A stretch of DNA of 29,267 nt from Oscillospiraceae bacterium (GCA_022792755.1 JAAWBP010000109.1:1-29267), one strand, 5' to 3'; numbered from the stretch's first letter, positions 1 through 8,752 are shown. The notes: a model not told the origin generated them from the sequence alone. Numbers and translations are program-made.

Positions 1-6
1 CCGGTT

Positions 7-84
7 TGGGGTGGATAGAGGGATTCGAACCCTCGGCCTCCAGAGCCACAATCTGGCGCGCTAACCAACTGCGCTATACCCACC
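7..84 (-). tRNA. tRNA-His (GTG)
   Basis: On the minus strand the segment folds as a cloverleaf with an 8-bp acceptor stem including the extra G-1:C73 pair that marks histidine tRNAs. The anticodon stem is CCAGA/TCTGG with the seven-base loop TTGTGGC, giving anticodon GTG. A T-loop GTTCGAATC is present and the 3' CCA is encoded (positions 9-7). It is the last of three tRNAs read from the promoter at 296-324; any terminator lies beyond the window edge. Confidence 0.97.
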
Positions 85-88
85 ATAT

Positions 89-165
<77 letters not shown>

Positions 166-188
166 ATACTGCCCCGCCCGGGCAAGAA

Positions 189-262
189 TGGAGCGGGTGA
201 TGGGAATCGAACCCACACAACCAGCTTGGAAGGCTGGGATTCTACCATTGAACTACACCCGC
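189..262 (-). tRNA. tRNA-Gly (TCC)
   Basis: Minus-strand cloverleaf with acceptor GCGGGTG/CACCCGC, anticodon stem CCAGC/GCTGG and loop CTTCCAA, so the anticodon is TCC. T-loop GTTCGATTC and an encoded CCA are present. It is the promoter-proximal tRNA of the Gly-Arg-His group. Confidence 0.96.
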
Positions 263-295
263 GTATTTCCGCCGCCATATTTGACGACGAAAATT

Positions 296-324
296 ATTAT
301 AGCAAAATACAGCTGCTTTGTCAA
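296..324 (-). promoter_or_regulatory. consensus sigma-A promoter of the tRNA-Gly/Arg/His operon
   Basis: On the minus strand a -35 box TTGACA (324-319) and a -10 box TATAAT (301-296) are separated by exactly 17 bases. Both hexamers match the sigma-70/sigma-A consensus perfectly. The first tRNA starts 34 bases downstream of the -10 box, giving a short leader of about 25 nt. Confidence 0.92.
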
Positions 325-458
325 GCTTTTCATCCAGACAAAGCGATCGGGCTGCAAGGCGTTTTTCATAGAAGCCTTGAACAGCCGGATGGGCTGCACC
401 GCTCACAAATGCCGCAGAGTATCTCCCCCTGCGGCGTTTGGCGCCCTGACCACTTCGT

Positions 459-2735
459 CTACGCAATATCAAAGAAAAGGCTGCCGTCCCGTTCGGTAAG
501 CCCGATCATCGCCGGAGGATTTTCATACCGATCCACAAGCGCTGAAGCGATCTGATCCTCCACCTCTTTGCGGATCTTCGTCCGCAGATCCCGGGCGCCG
601 AAACGGTTCCCCTCCAGTTTATCGACCAGCCACTCCACCGCTTTCTGGTCGAAGCCGAACCCGATCCCCTTTTCCCGGAGCGGCTCCACGAGCTCATCCA
701 GCATCAGGCGGGCGATCTGGTAGAGCGATTCCTTCCCAAGCGGGTTGAAGACAACCACTTCATCCACACGGCCCAAAAATTCCGGGCGGAGGATTTCTGA
801 CAGGGATTTCAAAGCCTTTTCCTTCGAAATCTCCTGTGCGCCCTTGTTGAAGCCGACCACCCCGCTCTTATCGTTCGAACCGGCGTTGGAGGTCATGACG
901 ATGACCGTATTTTCAAAGTTGACCGTCCGCCCCTGCCCGTCGGTGATCCTGCCCTCATCCAAAATCTGGAGGAGGATATTCATCACGTCAGGATGGGCCT
1001 TTTCGATTTCATCGAAGAGGATGACGGAATAGGGCTTCCGGCGCACCTTTTCCGTCAGCTGCCCCGCCTCGTCGTATCCGACATACCCGGGAGGCGCCCC
1101 GATCATCCGGGACACCGTGTGCTTTTCCATATATTCCGACATATCGAGCCGGATAAGCGGGTCAACGTCGTCAAACAGCTCCGATGCGAGCACCTTAACC
1201 AGCTCGGTTTTCCCCACCCCGGTCGGCCCCACGAAGATAAAGGATGCGGGCCGGCGGCGGTTGCTGATCCCTGCGCGGTTCCGGCGGATTGCAGCGCAGA
1301 CTGCGGAAATTGCTTCGTCCTGGCCGATGACCTTGGAATGGAGAACCTTTTCCAGCGAGCCGATTTTCTTATATTCGCTCTCCTGGATTTTTGCCGCCGA
1401 GATGCCGGTGCAAAGCTCGATCACCTTGGCGAGGTCTTCGAGCGTCACCTGAATCTGGGCGACCTGCGGTTCGAGTTCCGCGATCTGCTGGCGGACTGCG
1501 AGGGTTTGGGACTTGATCTGCGCCAGTTTTTCATAGTCGACGTTCTGCGGGTCGCCCTCCATCTCCTCCTCGAGCTTGGTGAGAGACTGGTCTTCCCGCG
1601 TCAATTTTTCATATGCGGTCAGCTGAGGGCTCCGGAGGGAGGCGCAGGCGCAGGCCTCGTCCAACAGGTCGATGGCCTTATCCGGCAGGAAACGGTCGTT
1701 GATATACCGCTCCGACAGGACGACCGCCTCCCGGACGATTTCATCCGACGCCTTGACCCGGTGGTAGGCTTCATAATACCCCTTCAGCCCCAGCAGAACC
1801 TGATAGGCATCTTCGATGCTGGGCTCCTTTACCGTGACCGGCTGGAACCGGCGCTCGAGCGCAGAATCCTTCTCGATATGCTTCCGGTATTCGTTAAACG
1901 TCGTCGCGCCGATCACCTGGATCTCCCCCCGTGACAAAGCGGGCTTGAGGATATTCGCGGCGCTCATAGAGCCTTCGGAATCCCCCGTGCCAACGATGGT
2001 GTGGATTTCATCGATGAACAGGATGATGTTCCCAGCCGCCTTGACCTCGTCGATCAGCCCCTTGACCCGGCTTTCGAACTGGCCGCGGAACTGGGTTCCC
2101 GCTACGAGGGCCGTCATGTCGAGGAGATACAATTCTTTGTCCAAAAGGCGGAAAGCGACCTCCCTCGACGCGATTTTCTGGGCAATCCCCTCGGCGATGG
2201 CTGTTTTTCCAACGCCGGGCTCCCCGATCAGGCAGGGGTTGTTTTTGGTGCGGCGGGTCAAAATCTGAACGACGCGGGCAATTTCGCGCTCCCGCCCGAC
2301 AATCCTGTCCATCTGCCCCAGTCTGGCCCGTTCGGTGAGGTTGGTGCAGTAGTTGGCCAGAAACTTTTTCCCCGCTTTTTCCGCCGCCTTTTTTTTCGTC
2401 CTTTTCTCTGCCTTCCCCTCAGAATGCTCTCCCGGATCCGGCGCAGCCTGACCGGCCGAACCTTTCCCAAAAAGGTTCTGGAGGAAGTTTGGCATCATAT
2501 CCGCGCCGCCCGGTTCAAAGGAATCGCCGTCGTCGTCGGCCAGCGCCATCATCTGGTCGCTCATCATCTCGAGGTCGTCGTCCGAAATCCCCATGCTGTC
2601 CATCATCTGCTGAACCTGCGGAATTCCAAGCTCGCGCGCGCATTGCAGGCAGAGTCCTTCATTAATTGTCTCACTGCCTTCCATCCTCGACATAAAGACA
2701 ACGGCCATCCGCTTTTTACACCTGCTACAAACCAT
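459..2735 (-). CDS. clpE: ClpE-type ATP-dependent Clp protease ATP-binding subunit (Hsp100 unfoldase)
   Basis: A 758-residue cytoplasmic AAA+ unfoldase that would feed substrates into ClpP. Seen in the sequence: an N-terminal zinc ribbon with C3, C6, C29 and C32 in place of the usual Clp_N repeats; an acidic/Lys-rich linker to about residue 125; AAA-1 with Walker A GEPGVGKT near 171-178 and Walker B FIDEIH near 240; a coiled UVR-like segment around 380-430; AAA-2 with GPTGVGKT near 503-510 and DEIEKAHPDV. A VGF tripeptide (GVVGFN) in AAA-2 fits the ClpP-docking loop of ClpC/ClpE/ClpX. The start is set at 2735 because AAGGAG (2747-2742) sits 6 bases upstream; an ATG at 2750 would bury that ribosome site. 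The zinc finger plus missing Clp_N domain favours ClpE over ClpC. No ctsR or mcsAB neighbours are present; it follows pgsA by 28 bases. Confidence 0.93.
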   Translation of the reverse strand: MVCSRCKKRMAVVFMSRMEGSETINEGLCLQCARELGIPQVQQMMDSMGISDDDLEMMSDQMMALADDDGDSFEPGGADMMPNFLQNLFGKGSAGQAAPDPGEHSEGKAEKRTKKKAAEKAGKKFLANYCTNLTERARLGQMDRIVGREREIARVVQILTRRTKNNPCLIGEPGVGKTAIAEGIAQKIASREVAFRLLDKELYLLDMTALVAGTQFRGQFESRVKGLIDEVKAAGNIILFIDEIHTIVGTGDSEGSMSAANILKPALSRGEIQVIGATTFNEYRKHIEKDSALERRFQPVTVKEPSIEDAYQVLLGLKGYYEAYHRVKASDEIVREAVVLSERYINDRFLPDKAIDLLDEACACASLRSPQLTAYEKLTREDQSLTKLEEEMEGDPQNVDYEKLAQIKSQTLAVRQQIAELEPQVAQIQVTLEDLAKVIELCTGISAAKIQESEYKKIGSLEKVLHSKVIGQDEAISAVCAAIRRNRAGISNRRRPASFIFVGPTGVGKTELVKVLASELFDDVDPLIRLDMSEYMEKHTVSRMIGAPPGYVGYDEAGQLTEKVRRKPYSVILFDEIEKAHPDVMNILLQILDEGRITDGQGRTVNFENTVIVMTSNAGSNDKSGVVGFNKGAQEISKEKALKSLSEILRPEFLGRVDEVVVFNPLGKESLYQIARLMLDELVEPLREKGIGFGFDQKAVEWLVDKLEGNRFGARDLRTKIRKEVEDQIASALVDRYENPPAMIGLTERDGSLFFDIA

Positions 2736-2763
2736 ACTGCTCTCCTTCATATCAATCTCTATT

Positions 2764-3315
2764 TCACACTTCCCGCCTGCTCAAAGAGGATTCTTTTAAA
2801 AGGCGGACAAACTCTCTTCCATACATAATCAGCGCGAACAGCGTGACCGCAATGACTGCTGTGTTACATACTATCAGCCAGATGTCACGAACCTGTGGAA
2901 TAATTATGAACAAAAACATAACTGTATAAATCATAAAGGTCGCAAGCTTGCCGAACCAGCGGGACGAAACCAGCTTGACTCCCCTTCCGGACAGAATCAG
3001 CCCGCCCAAAAGCATCAGCAGTTCCTTGCAGGCGTAGACAGCCAAAACAGGGATGATCTTCGGATAGGGAAAGGTCAGGCAAAAGAGGACGGCCGCCACC
3101 GTGATTTTGTCGGCGGCCGGATCCAAGACCTTCCCCAGCTGGGTGATTTGATGGAATTTCCGCGCAATATAGCCGTCGAGCACGTCCGAGACACCGGAAA
3201 CCACGAGGATTACAGCCAGCCAATAACGCTGTCCCGGCGGAAGGAGAAAAAAGGAAGCGACAAAAACCGGAACCAGCACCAGCCGGAAAATGGACAGGAC
3301 ATTTGGAATACTCAT
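2764..3315 (-). CDS. pgsA: CDP-diacylglycerol--glycerol-3-phosphate 3-phosphatidyltransferase
   Basis: A 183-residue membrane enzyme that makes phosphatidylglycerophosphate, the committed step to phosphatidylglycerol. The CDP-alcohol phosphatidyltransferase signature is complete: D44-x2-D47-G48-x2-A51-R52, then G61-x3-D65-x3-D69; the four Asp bind metal and are catalytic in this family. Several hydrophobic helices flank it (start to 25, 30-43 and three near the C-terminus). Length is typical for PgsA. No clear Shine-Dalgarno sequence precedes the ATG, so translation may be coupled to cvpA, which ends 39 bases upstream. The headgroup acceptor is inferred from family and length; another CDP-alcohol transferase is possible but less likely. 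Confidence 0.92.
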   Translation of the reverse strand: MSIPNVLSIFRLVLVPVFVASFFLLPPGQRYWLAVILVVSGVSDVLDGYIARKFHQITQLGKVLDPAADKITVAAVLFCLTFPYPKIIPVLAVYACKELLMLLGGLILSGRGVKLVSSRWFGKLATFMIYTVMFLFIIIPQVRDIWLIVCNTAVIAVTLFALIMYGREFVRLLKESSLSRREV

Positions 3316-3354
3316 AAAAGCGTTTGAGCGCCGGCGAAAAGCGGCGTCCCTTTC

Positions 3355-4083
3355 TTACAGATTGATTCCCGCAAATATGTTGGTCACATTGAGATGGTAG
3401 AGCCATTTGAAAAGGAAGGTGGACTCTACAACTTCGTCGTTCAGCCACGAAATGCCATTCGAGGAAAGCAGGATGACCGCCTTGACCAGAAAGACCAGAA
3501 CCACCAGCCAAAGGCAGGCCTGGAGCACGCCGACCACTCCGCCGAGGAGCCCGTCAAACGTCCCGATCACTGGAATCCGGCGCACCCGGATGAGCAGCTT
3601 ATCCACCATCCGCAGGGCGAACATACACAGCAAAAAGAGGATCAACACCGTGAGGATACTGATCAGCGCCACCAGCATCGGCCTCAAAAGGCCGACAATC
3701 GCGTCGCTCATCGTCCCGGAATTCTCCGACATCGTCGTCTGAATGTTCGAGATCACCTGCTCTTTCGAACCGAAGAGGAAATCCAGCGGGCCCGAAAGAT
3801 AACCGGGGAGATTCTGGTACATATTATCTACCGCAGCCGCTAAATTATTATTGGTCCCGGCAATCACCTGCGTTTCGACCGTCGAGGTGAGCCAGGGCTT
3901 CACCATCGAGTCGAAGATCCCTTCGGCGATCATCCCGCCGAAGAAAAAGGAAATAACAGACGCCGCAAAAAAGCCGACCAAAGAAAACACGGAACGGAGG
4001 AATCCCTTTTTGTACGCGGCAAAAATAACCACCGCGACCAGCGCCAAAACGATGATGTCAATGATCCAATTCAAGAAAAGCAC
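3355..4083 (-). CDS. cvpA: CvpA family membrane protein
   Basis: A 242-residue protein with an N-terminal hydrophobic helix beginning NWIIDIIVLALVAVVIF, a following K-rich turn and a second helix, then a long extracytoplasmic-looking segment (about 60-135) and two further helices around 135-160 and 185-210. This is the topology of the CvpA/colicin V production family, whose members are linked to envelope integrity but have no defined reaction. The start used is GTG at 4083, but GAAGGG lies only 2 bases away from it; a TTG three codons in is an alternative. It follows the DUF5711 gene by 14 bases and sits in the same run as pgsA. Confidence 0.8.
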   Translation of the reverse strand: MLFLNWIIDIIVLALVAVVIFAAYKKGFLRSVFSLVGFFAASVISFFFGGMIAEGIFDSMVKPWLTSTVETQVIAGTNNNLAAAVDNMYQNLPGYLSGPLDFLFGSKEQVISNIQTTMSENSGTMSDAIVGLLRPMLVALISILTVLILFLLCMFALRMVDKLLIRVRRIPVIGTFDGLLGGVVGVLQACLWLVVLVFLVKAVILLSSNGISWLNDEVVESTFLFKWLYHLNVTNIFAGINL

Positions 4084-4097
4084 TTCCCTTCTTTATT

Positions 4098-5285
4098 CTA
4101 TTGCGTCCCCGCAACTGAAATTTCACCCAGGCCCAGCGCATATACGGCCGAACCAATCACCGCAATTTTAGTCGTATCAGACCGAACCGGGATCTGCTCC
4201 ACTAAATTCATATGGGAATCGAGGCGCAATATTTCATTCTCCCCGAGGATGTAAACCGCCCCGTCCACAACCTCGATCCACTTAATCGTCTGCTTTACGG
4301 TATAAGAACCGATTTGATTGCCGCCGTTGTCCAAAAGCACGATCTCCCGCTCCTCCGAATTGGCGGAGGACGAAAGCGCTACGGCCGTATGATTGCCTGA
4401 CAGGTCGGCAAAATCGCTGATGTTTTTGGAGTAAGGGTATTCAGCCTGGATTTCCCCGCCCGTTGAAAGGAAAGAGACCTTGGTATCCCCGATGACACAG
4501 AGCGAACCGTTGCTTTTAAACCGGGCCGAAAGGATCATCATATCGGTAAAAGGGACGGAAACAACCTGCTGCCCCTCCCCCCAGGAGATATTCATCAAAT
4601 AAACGGTCGAAAGGATGACGCCGTCCTTGGCACCGATGCAGCTGACCGCCAGCCACCCGTCATCCCGAAGGGCGGCCCCGGTGATCTGCCCGTCGGAGGA
4701 ATACCACTTGAAAAGCTGCTTGTTCTGCGCGCTGTAAACCGTCACCGAACCCGCATAACGCTCCTCAGTCGTGGCAATAGCGACGCTTCCCCCGTTGTTC
4801 ATCGCCCCGCAGATGATCTCGTTTGCCATCTCCTGCTCGAAAGAAACCCCCTTATCGGTAGCCACCTGAAAGTCGTTCCCACCCCGGTCGTAAAGCAGAA
4901 CCCTGTTGTCCGTACAGTAAACCGAAGGGCGGGTGTAGCTGTGCGGGAGGTTGAGAAGGGTTTCCCCTTTGTCGCTGTAAAAATACAGCTTGCCGTCGGT
5001 TGCCATAACCAAGGAGGAGCCGCAGCGCCCAAACTGGAGCGGGCGGTCCCCAAAAAGCTTTTTTGGGAACCCCACGCTCTCCCCGCTGTTCTTCGGCACG
5101 TTGCCCCTGAGCAGGTCATAAATACTGCCAAACCCATAGTTGGTCGCTAAAAGCGTCATGATACCCGCAATGACTAAAACAACAGCGACCGTGCCCAGAC
5201 GGCGGAGCTTCCGCTTCCTGCGCCTTTTTTTCCGGTAGAGCTCGATGTCGTTGGATGGAACGGGGGAAGACGTGTTAGCAGCCAT
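4098..5285 (-). CDS. DUF5711 family membrane-anchored protein
   Basis: A 395-residue protein of unknown role. A short polar N-terminus and a highly basic stretch (about residues 18-30) precede one transmembrane helix (about 31-48). This predicts a cytoplasmic tail and a large extracytoplasmic domain. The rest consists of repeated short beta-strand-rich stretches (for example KLYFYSDKGETLLNL and ILDN/VLLDNGGNQIGSY-type segments), as in a beta-propeller-like fold, and resembles the DUF5711 family of Clostridia. The start is well supported by AGGAGG seven bases upstream of the ATG. It lies between truA and cvpA on the same strand. The fold and family are my recognition; no function can be read. 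Confidence 0.75.
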   Translation of the reverse strand: MAANTSSPVPSNDIELYRKKRRRKRKLRRLGTVAVVLVIAGIMTLLATNYGFGSIYDLLRGNVPKNSGESVGFPKKLFGDRPLQFGRCGSSLVMATDGKLYFYSDKGETLLNLPHSYTRPSVYCTDNRVLLYDRGGNDFQVATDKGVSFEQEMANEIICGAMNNGGSVAIATTEERYAGSVTVYSAQNKQLFKWYSSDGQITGAALRDDGWLAVSCIGAKDGVILSTVYLMNISWGEGQQVVSVPFTDMMILSARFKSNGSLCVIGDTKVSFLSTGGEIQAEYPYSKNISDFADLSGNHTAVALSSSANSEEREIVLLDNGGNQIGSYTVKQTIKWIEVVDGAVYILGENEILRLDSHMNLVEQIPVRSDTTKIAVIGSAVYALGLGEISVAGTQ

Positions 5286-5403
5286 GGAAACCTCCTATCA
5301 AAAGCCAGGGATCCCCTCACCTGGCGGTTTTGCTGAAAAAGGCGGGACGGCAAGGCCACAAGGCGAAGACGTGCAGCCGCTCCCCTGCCTGAGAAAGGTT
5401 CGG

Positions 5404-6174
5404 TCAGCCGTTTTGGAGCGTATCCGCCTTTGTAAAGTGAGGATAGAACACTTGGTTGAGATAAAGCCCGCAGGGGGAGGCCGTCTTCCCCGCCCCATGA
5501 CGGTCCTTTGACAAAATCAGTTGGTCGAGCTCCTCCAAGGACAGCCGCCCCTCATTTACTTTGAGCAGGGTGCCCACCAGGATGCGAACCATGTTATATA
5601 AGAAGCCGTCCCCTGTCACCGACACCTGGACGAAACCATCCCGGCGGGTCAAGCGAAACTCGGTCAGGGTTCGAACCGTGTCTTCAACCCCTGAGCCGGT
5701 GTTGCTGAACCCGGCAAAATCGTGCGTTCCGAGAAAGTGAGAGGCAGCGGCGTTTAAAAGCTCCAGATCGACCCCGCGGCGGTAATGGAGGGCGAGCCCC
5801 TCGTAAAACGGATTGCGGTATTCCCCTTCATACAGCCGGTAGAGGTACTGCTTACCCACCGCGGAATAGCGGGCATGGAACCCATCCGGAACTACCCGGC
5901 AGTCCAGTATGACGATGTCTCGGGGAAGCACCCGGTTGAGCGCCCTCACAAAGCGCTCCGGCGGAATCGCCGCTTCGGTGTGCATGTTGAAATAATATGC
6001 CAACGCGTGGACGCCCGCGTCCGTCCGGGAACAGCCTACGATCCCGTCCCGAACCCCCGTTACCTTTTCGATCCCATCCTGCAATGCTTCCGTGACGGTA
6101 TAAGCGTTTTTCTGAACCTGGTAGCCGTGGTAATCCCGCCCGTCAAAGCAGCATTTGAACAAAAGATTTCTCAT
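5404..6174 (-). CDS. truA: tRNA pseudouridine(38-40) synthase TruA
   Basis: A 256-residue cytosolic enzyme that isomerises uridines 38-40 in the anticodon arm of tRNAs. The catalytic motif GCSRTDAGVHAL places the nucleophilic aspartate at D52. Other family landmarks are YHGYQ near the N-terminus, FHARYSAVGKQYLYRL, and the C-terminal FLYNMVRILVGTLL segment. Length is typical. It follows ecfT by 14 bases, an order (ecfA1-ecfA2-ecfT-truA) conserved widely in Firmicutes. The ATG is preceded by AGAAGGGG. Confidence 0.96.
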   Translation of the reverse strand: MRNLLFKCCFDGRDYHGYQVQKNAYTVTEALQDGIEKVTGVRDGIVGCSRTDAGVHALAYYFNMHTEAAIPPERFVRALNRVLPRDIVILDCRVVPDGFHARYSAVGKQYLYRLYEGEYRNPFYEGLALHYRRGVDLELLNAAASHFLGTHDFAGFSNTGSGVEDTVRTLTEFRLTRRDGFVQVSVTGDGFLYNMVRILVGTLLKVNEGRLSLEELDQLILSKDRHGAGKTASPCGLYLNQVFYPHFTKADTLQNG

Positions 6175-6188
6175 AGCGGCCCCTTCTT

Positions 6189-7001
6189 CTAAAAGGGAGC
6201 GGGAACAAAGAGGTTAATGCAGACCACCGCCGCAATACAGGCTGTCACGATCAGGCTTCCGTAAAGGTCAATCGCCCCCAGGCGGAGCTGCTTCATCCTG
6301 GTTCTGCCCTCCCCGCCGTGGTAGCAGCGGCATTCCATCGCCATTGCGAGGTCATCCGCGCGGCGGAAGGCCGAGATGAAGAGCGGGATCAGGATCGGGA
6401 CGAGCGCCTTCGCGCGATGGAGCAGGTTCCCGGATTCAAAATCCGCCCCCCTCGCCTTCTGCGCCGACATGATCTTGTCCGTTTCTTCGATCAAGGTCGG
6501 GATAAACCGAAGGGCGATGGTCATCATCATCGCGAGCTCATGCACCGGAAAACGAAGCGCCTTCAGGGGCTTGAGCAGGGATTCGATGGCGTCTGTCAGT
6601 TCGATCGGCGAGGTGGTGTAGGTGAGGAGGCTCGCCCCGGCGATCAGCGCCAGAATCCTGATCGCCATAATTACCGCCAACCGGAGCCCCTCATAGGTGA
6701 TTTTGAAAAAGCCCCATTCGAAAATAGGGGTGCCCGACACGAAAAACAGGTTCAGGATCCCTGTGAAAATGACGATCGGGATGATGGGCTTGATCCCCTT
6801 GAACATCATTTTGGCAGGGATTTTCGAGACGGCGTAGCAGACGGCCAAAAGCCCTATGCCAACCAGAAAGCCGACCGCGTTGGACACTACAAACAGCATC
6901 ACGATATAGGCGATTGTCAGAATGATCTTGATCCGCGGATCCAGCCTGTGGAGGAAGGAGGAGCCGGGAAAATATTGTCCGATGGTGATATCCTTGAGCA
7001 T
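6189..7001 (-). CDS. ecfT: energy-coupling factor transporter transmembrane protein EcfT
   Basis: A 270-residue integral membrane scaffold that links the two ATPases to a substrate-binding S component for vitamin or metal uptake. Hydrophobic helices lie around 28-65, 75-92, 110-130 and at the C-terminus (about 245-265). Two basic coupling-helix motifs are present, QKARGADFES (near 182-191) and the later ECRCYHGG, corresponding to the paired Ala-Arg-Gly-type motifs that contact EcfA1 and EcfA2. The start ATG immediately follows the TAG of ecfA2 (7004-7002), indicating translational coupling. No S component is encoded in the window, so the imported substrate is unknown; group II ECF modules are shared among several S proteins. 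Confidence 0.95.
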   Translation of the reverse strand: MLKDITIGQYFPGSSFLHRLDPRIKIILTIAYIVMLFVVSNAVGFLVGIGLLAVCYAVSKIPAKMMFKGIKPIIPIVIFTGILNLFFVSGTPIFEWGFFKITYEGLRLAVIMAIRILALIAGASLLTYTTSPIELTDAIESLLKPLKALRFPVHELAMMMTIALRFIPTLIEETDKIMSAQKARGADFESGNLLHRAKALVPILIPLFISAFRRADDLAMAMECRCYHGGEGRTRMKQLRLGAIDLYGSLIVTACIAAVVCINLFVPAPF

Positions 7002-7865
7002 CTACTGCACTGTCCCTTTCGAAAGACGTTTTAAAATTTCCTGTTTTGCGCCTTCCACCGTGTAGATATTCCGGTTGACCGGATATCCCTTTTCCCCCAA
7101 CGCGTGAAACACCTTGGAAATCTGCGGGATGGAAAGCCCCATATGGGAAATCGCGTCCGATTTTGAAAACACCTCGTCCACCGTACCGTAGGTAAAGACC
7201 CTCGCCTTATTCATGACGAGCACCTTGGTGGCGTATTTCGCAATGTCCTCCATGCTGTGCGAAACCAGCAGGATGGTGTTCTGCTTCACCTGGTGGTATT
7301 CCTTGATCCTCCCCAGAATCCGGTCCCGCCCCTTCGGGTCTAAACCGGCGGTCGGCTCGTCTAAGATCAAAACCCTGGGATCCATCGCGATCACGCCGGC
7401 AATGGCGGCGCGGCGCTTCTGTCCGCCCGAAAGCTCGAAGGGGCTCTTTTCCATCAGCTCCTCCGGAATCCCGACAAAGCGCGCCGCTTCACGGACGCGT
7501 TCGTCGACCTCTTCCTCCTTTAACCCCATGTTTTTAGGGCCGAAGGCGATGTCTTTATAGACGGTCTCCTCAAACAGCTGATACTCTGGGTATTGAAACA
7601 CCAGCCCGACCTTAAAACGGAGGCCGCGCAGGTTTTTCTTGTCCTCCCAGATGTTCTGCCCGTCCACCAGAATTTCCCCCGAAGTGGGCTTGAGCAGCCC
7701 GTTCAGGTGCTGGATCAGGGTGGATTTCCCCGAACCCGTGTGGCCGATCACGCCGACGAATTCGCCCGCCTCGACAGAAAGATCGATATGGTCGAGCGCC
7801 GTCTTTTCAAACGGGGTACCGGCGCTGTACACATGGCTCAAATCCTTGATTTCTAAAACCGGCAC
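7002..7865 (-). CDS. ecfA2: energy-coupling factor transporter ATPase EcfA2
   Basis: A 287-residue ABC ATPase. Walker A is GHTGSGKST, the signature is LSGGQKRRAAIAG, Walker B is VLILDEPTAGLDP, and the switch His is in LLVSHSMED. The start is a GTG at 7865, one base after the ecfA1 stop, preceded by GGAGG; the protein then begins MPVLEIKDL, as family members do. An upstream in-frame ATG at 7961 would add 32 residues lying inside ecfA1 and is rejected. It pairs with EcfA1 as the asymmetric ATPase dimer under EcfT. Confidence 0.96.
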   Translation of the reverse strand: MPVLEIKDLSHVYSAGTPFEKTALDHIDLSVEAGEFVGVIGHTGSGKSTLIQHLNGLLKPTSGEILVDGQNIWEDKKNLRGLRFKVGLVFQYPEYQLFEETVYKDIAFGPKNMGLKEEEVDERVREAARFVGIPEELMEKSPFELSGGQKRRAAIAGVIAMDPRVLILDEPTAGLDPKGRDRILGRIKEYHQVKQNTILLVSHSMEDIAKYATKVLVMNKARVFTYGTVDEVFSKSDAISHMGLSIPQISKVFHALGEKGYPVNRNIYTVEGAKQEILKRLSKGTVQ

Positions 7866-7866
7866 G

Positions 7867-8721
7867 TTACAATTCCTCCAGAAGTTTTGAAAGATAGGCG
7901 GTACATTCCTCTTCAGTGAGGATATCGTCCGGGATGTCGATCCCCTCTTTCCGCAGCTCATAGGCGAGCTCTGTCACCTGCGGCACGTCCAGGCCGACAT
8001 TTTTGAGCAGCTCCACATTTCGGAACACCTCTTTCGGCGTCCCCTCCAAGAGGATTTTCCCCTCGTCGACGACGACGACCCGGTCGGCCTTGACCGCTTC
8101 GTCCATATAATGGGTGATCAGGATGACGGTGATCCCGTTTTCGCGGTTGAGCTCCCGGACGGTGGAAAGCACCTCCCGCCTTCCGCGCGGGTCGAGCATG
8201 GCGGTCGGTTCGTCGAGAACGATGCAGTCGGGCCGCATCGCGATAATCCCGGCAATGGCCACCCGCTGCTTCTGACCGCCCGAAAGCTGGTGGGGTGAAT
8301 GGCGGTAATACTCCACCATGTCCACCTTCCGCAGCGCCTCGTCCACCCTGCGGCGGATCTCCTTCGGCTCCACCCCCAGGTTTTCCAAGCCAAAGGCGAC
8401 GTCCTCCTCCACGATGGTGGCGACGATCTGGTTGTCCGGGTTCTGAAAGACCATCCCCACCCGCTGGCGGATTTCCAGCAGCTTCGTCTCATCCGCGGTG
8501 TCGATCCCCTCCACCAAAACCTTGCCCGAGGTGGGCTTGAGCACCGCGTTGAAATGCTTGGCTAAGGTCGATTTCCCCGAACCGTTGTGGCCGAGAACCG
8601 CAACAAACTCGCCTTTTTTCACCGTGAAATCGACCGACTTGAGAACCTGTACGCCCTTCTCCTCCGGCGTCTGCGCCGGATAGTCGAAAACGAGCTCCTC
8701 CGTTTTGATAATCTGTTCCAA
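7867..8721 (-). CDS. ecfA1: energy-coupling factor transporter ATPase EcfA1
   Basis: A 284-residue ABC ATPase, first gene of the ECF module. Walker A GHNGSGKST, Q-loop FQNPDNQ, signature LSGGQKQRVAIAG, Walker B CIVLDEPTAMLDP and switch His in LITHYMDE are all intact. The start is TTG at 8721, supported by AAAGGAA seven bases upstream. An in-frame upstream start is not needed because the family alignment begins at MEQIIKTEELVF. The gene lies 31 bases after the methyltransferase and overlaps nothing; ecfA2 starts one base beyond its stop. Confidence 0.95.
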   Translation of the reverse strand: MEQIIKTEELVFDYPAQTPEEKGVQVLKSVDFTVKKGEFVAVLGHNGSGKSTLAKHFNAVLKPTSGKVLVEGIDTADETKLLEIRQRVGMVFQNPDNQIVATIVEEDVAFGLENLGVEPKEIRRRVDEALRKVDMVEYYRHSPHQLSGGQKQRVAIAGIIAMRPDCIVLDEPTAMLDPRGRREVLSTVRELNRENGITVILITHYMDEAVKADRVVVVDEGKILLEGTPKEVFRNVELLKNVGLDVPQVTELAYELRKEGIDIPDDILTEEECTAYLSKLLEEL

Positions 8722-8752
8722 TCTCAGTTTCCTTTCCTGTCAAAGAAACGCG

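Noticed and set aside
411..435. Hairpin GCCGCAG/CTGCGGC downstream of clpE as a terminator
   Set aside because: The 7-bp stem has an 11-base loop and on the minus strand is followed by ATTTGTGAG, not a U-tract. A second imperfect stem at about 350-385 also lacks a U-tract.
993..1934. Long plus-strand open frames opposite clpE and, similarly, opposite ftsK and the YgiQ gene
   Set aside because: They mirror the codon periodicity of well-supported minus-strand genes, are rich in Arg/Pro/His, and have no recognisable domain or ribosome site.
7866..7961. 32-residue N-terminal extension of EcfA2 from an upstream ATG
   Set aside because: It lies wholly within ecfA1 in another frame, while a GTG with GGAGG upstream gives the family-standard N-terminus.
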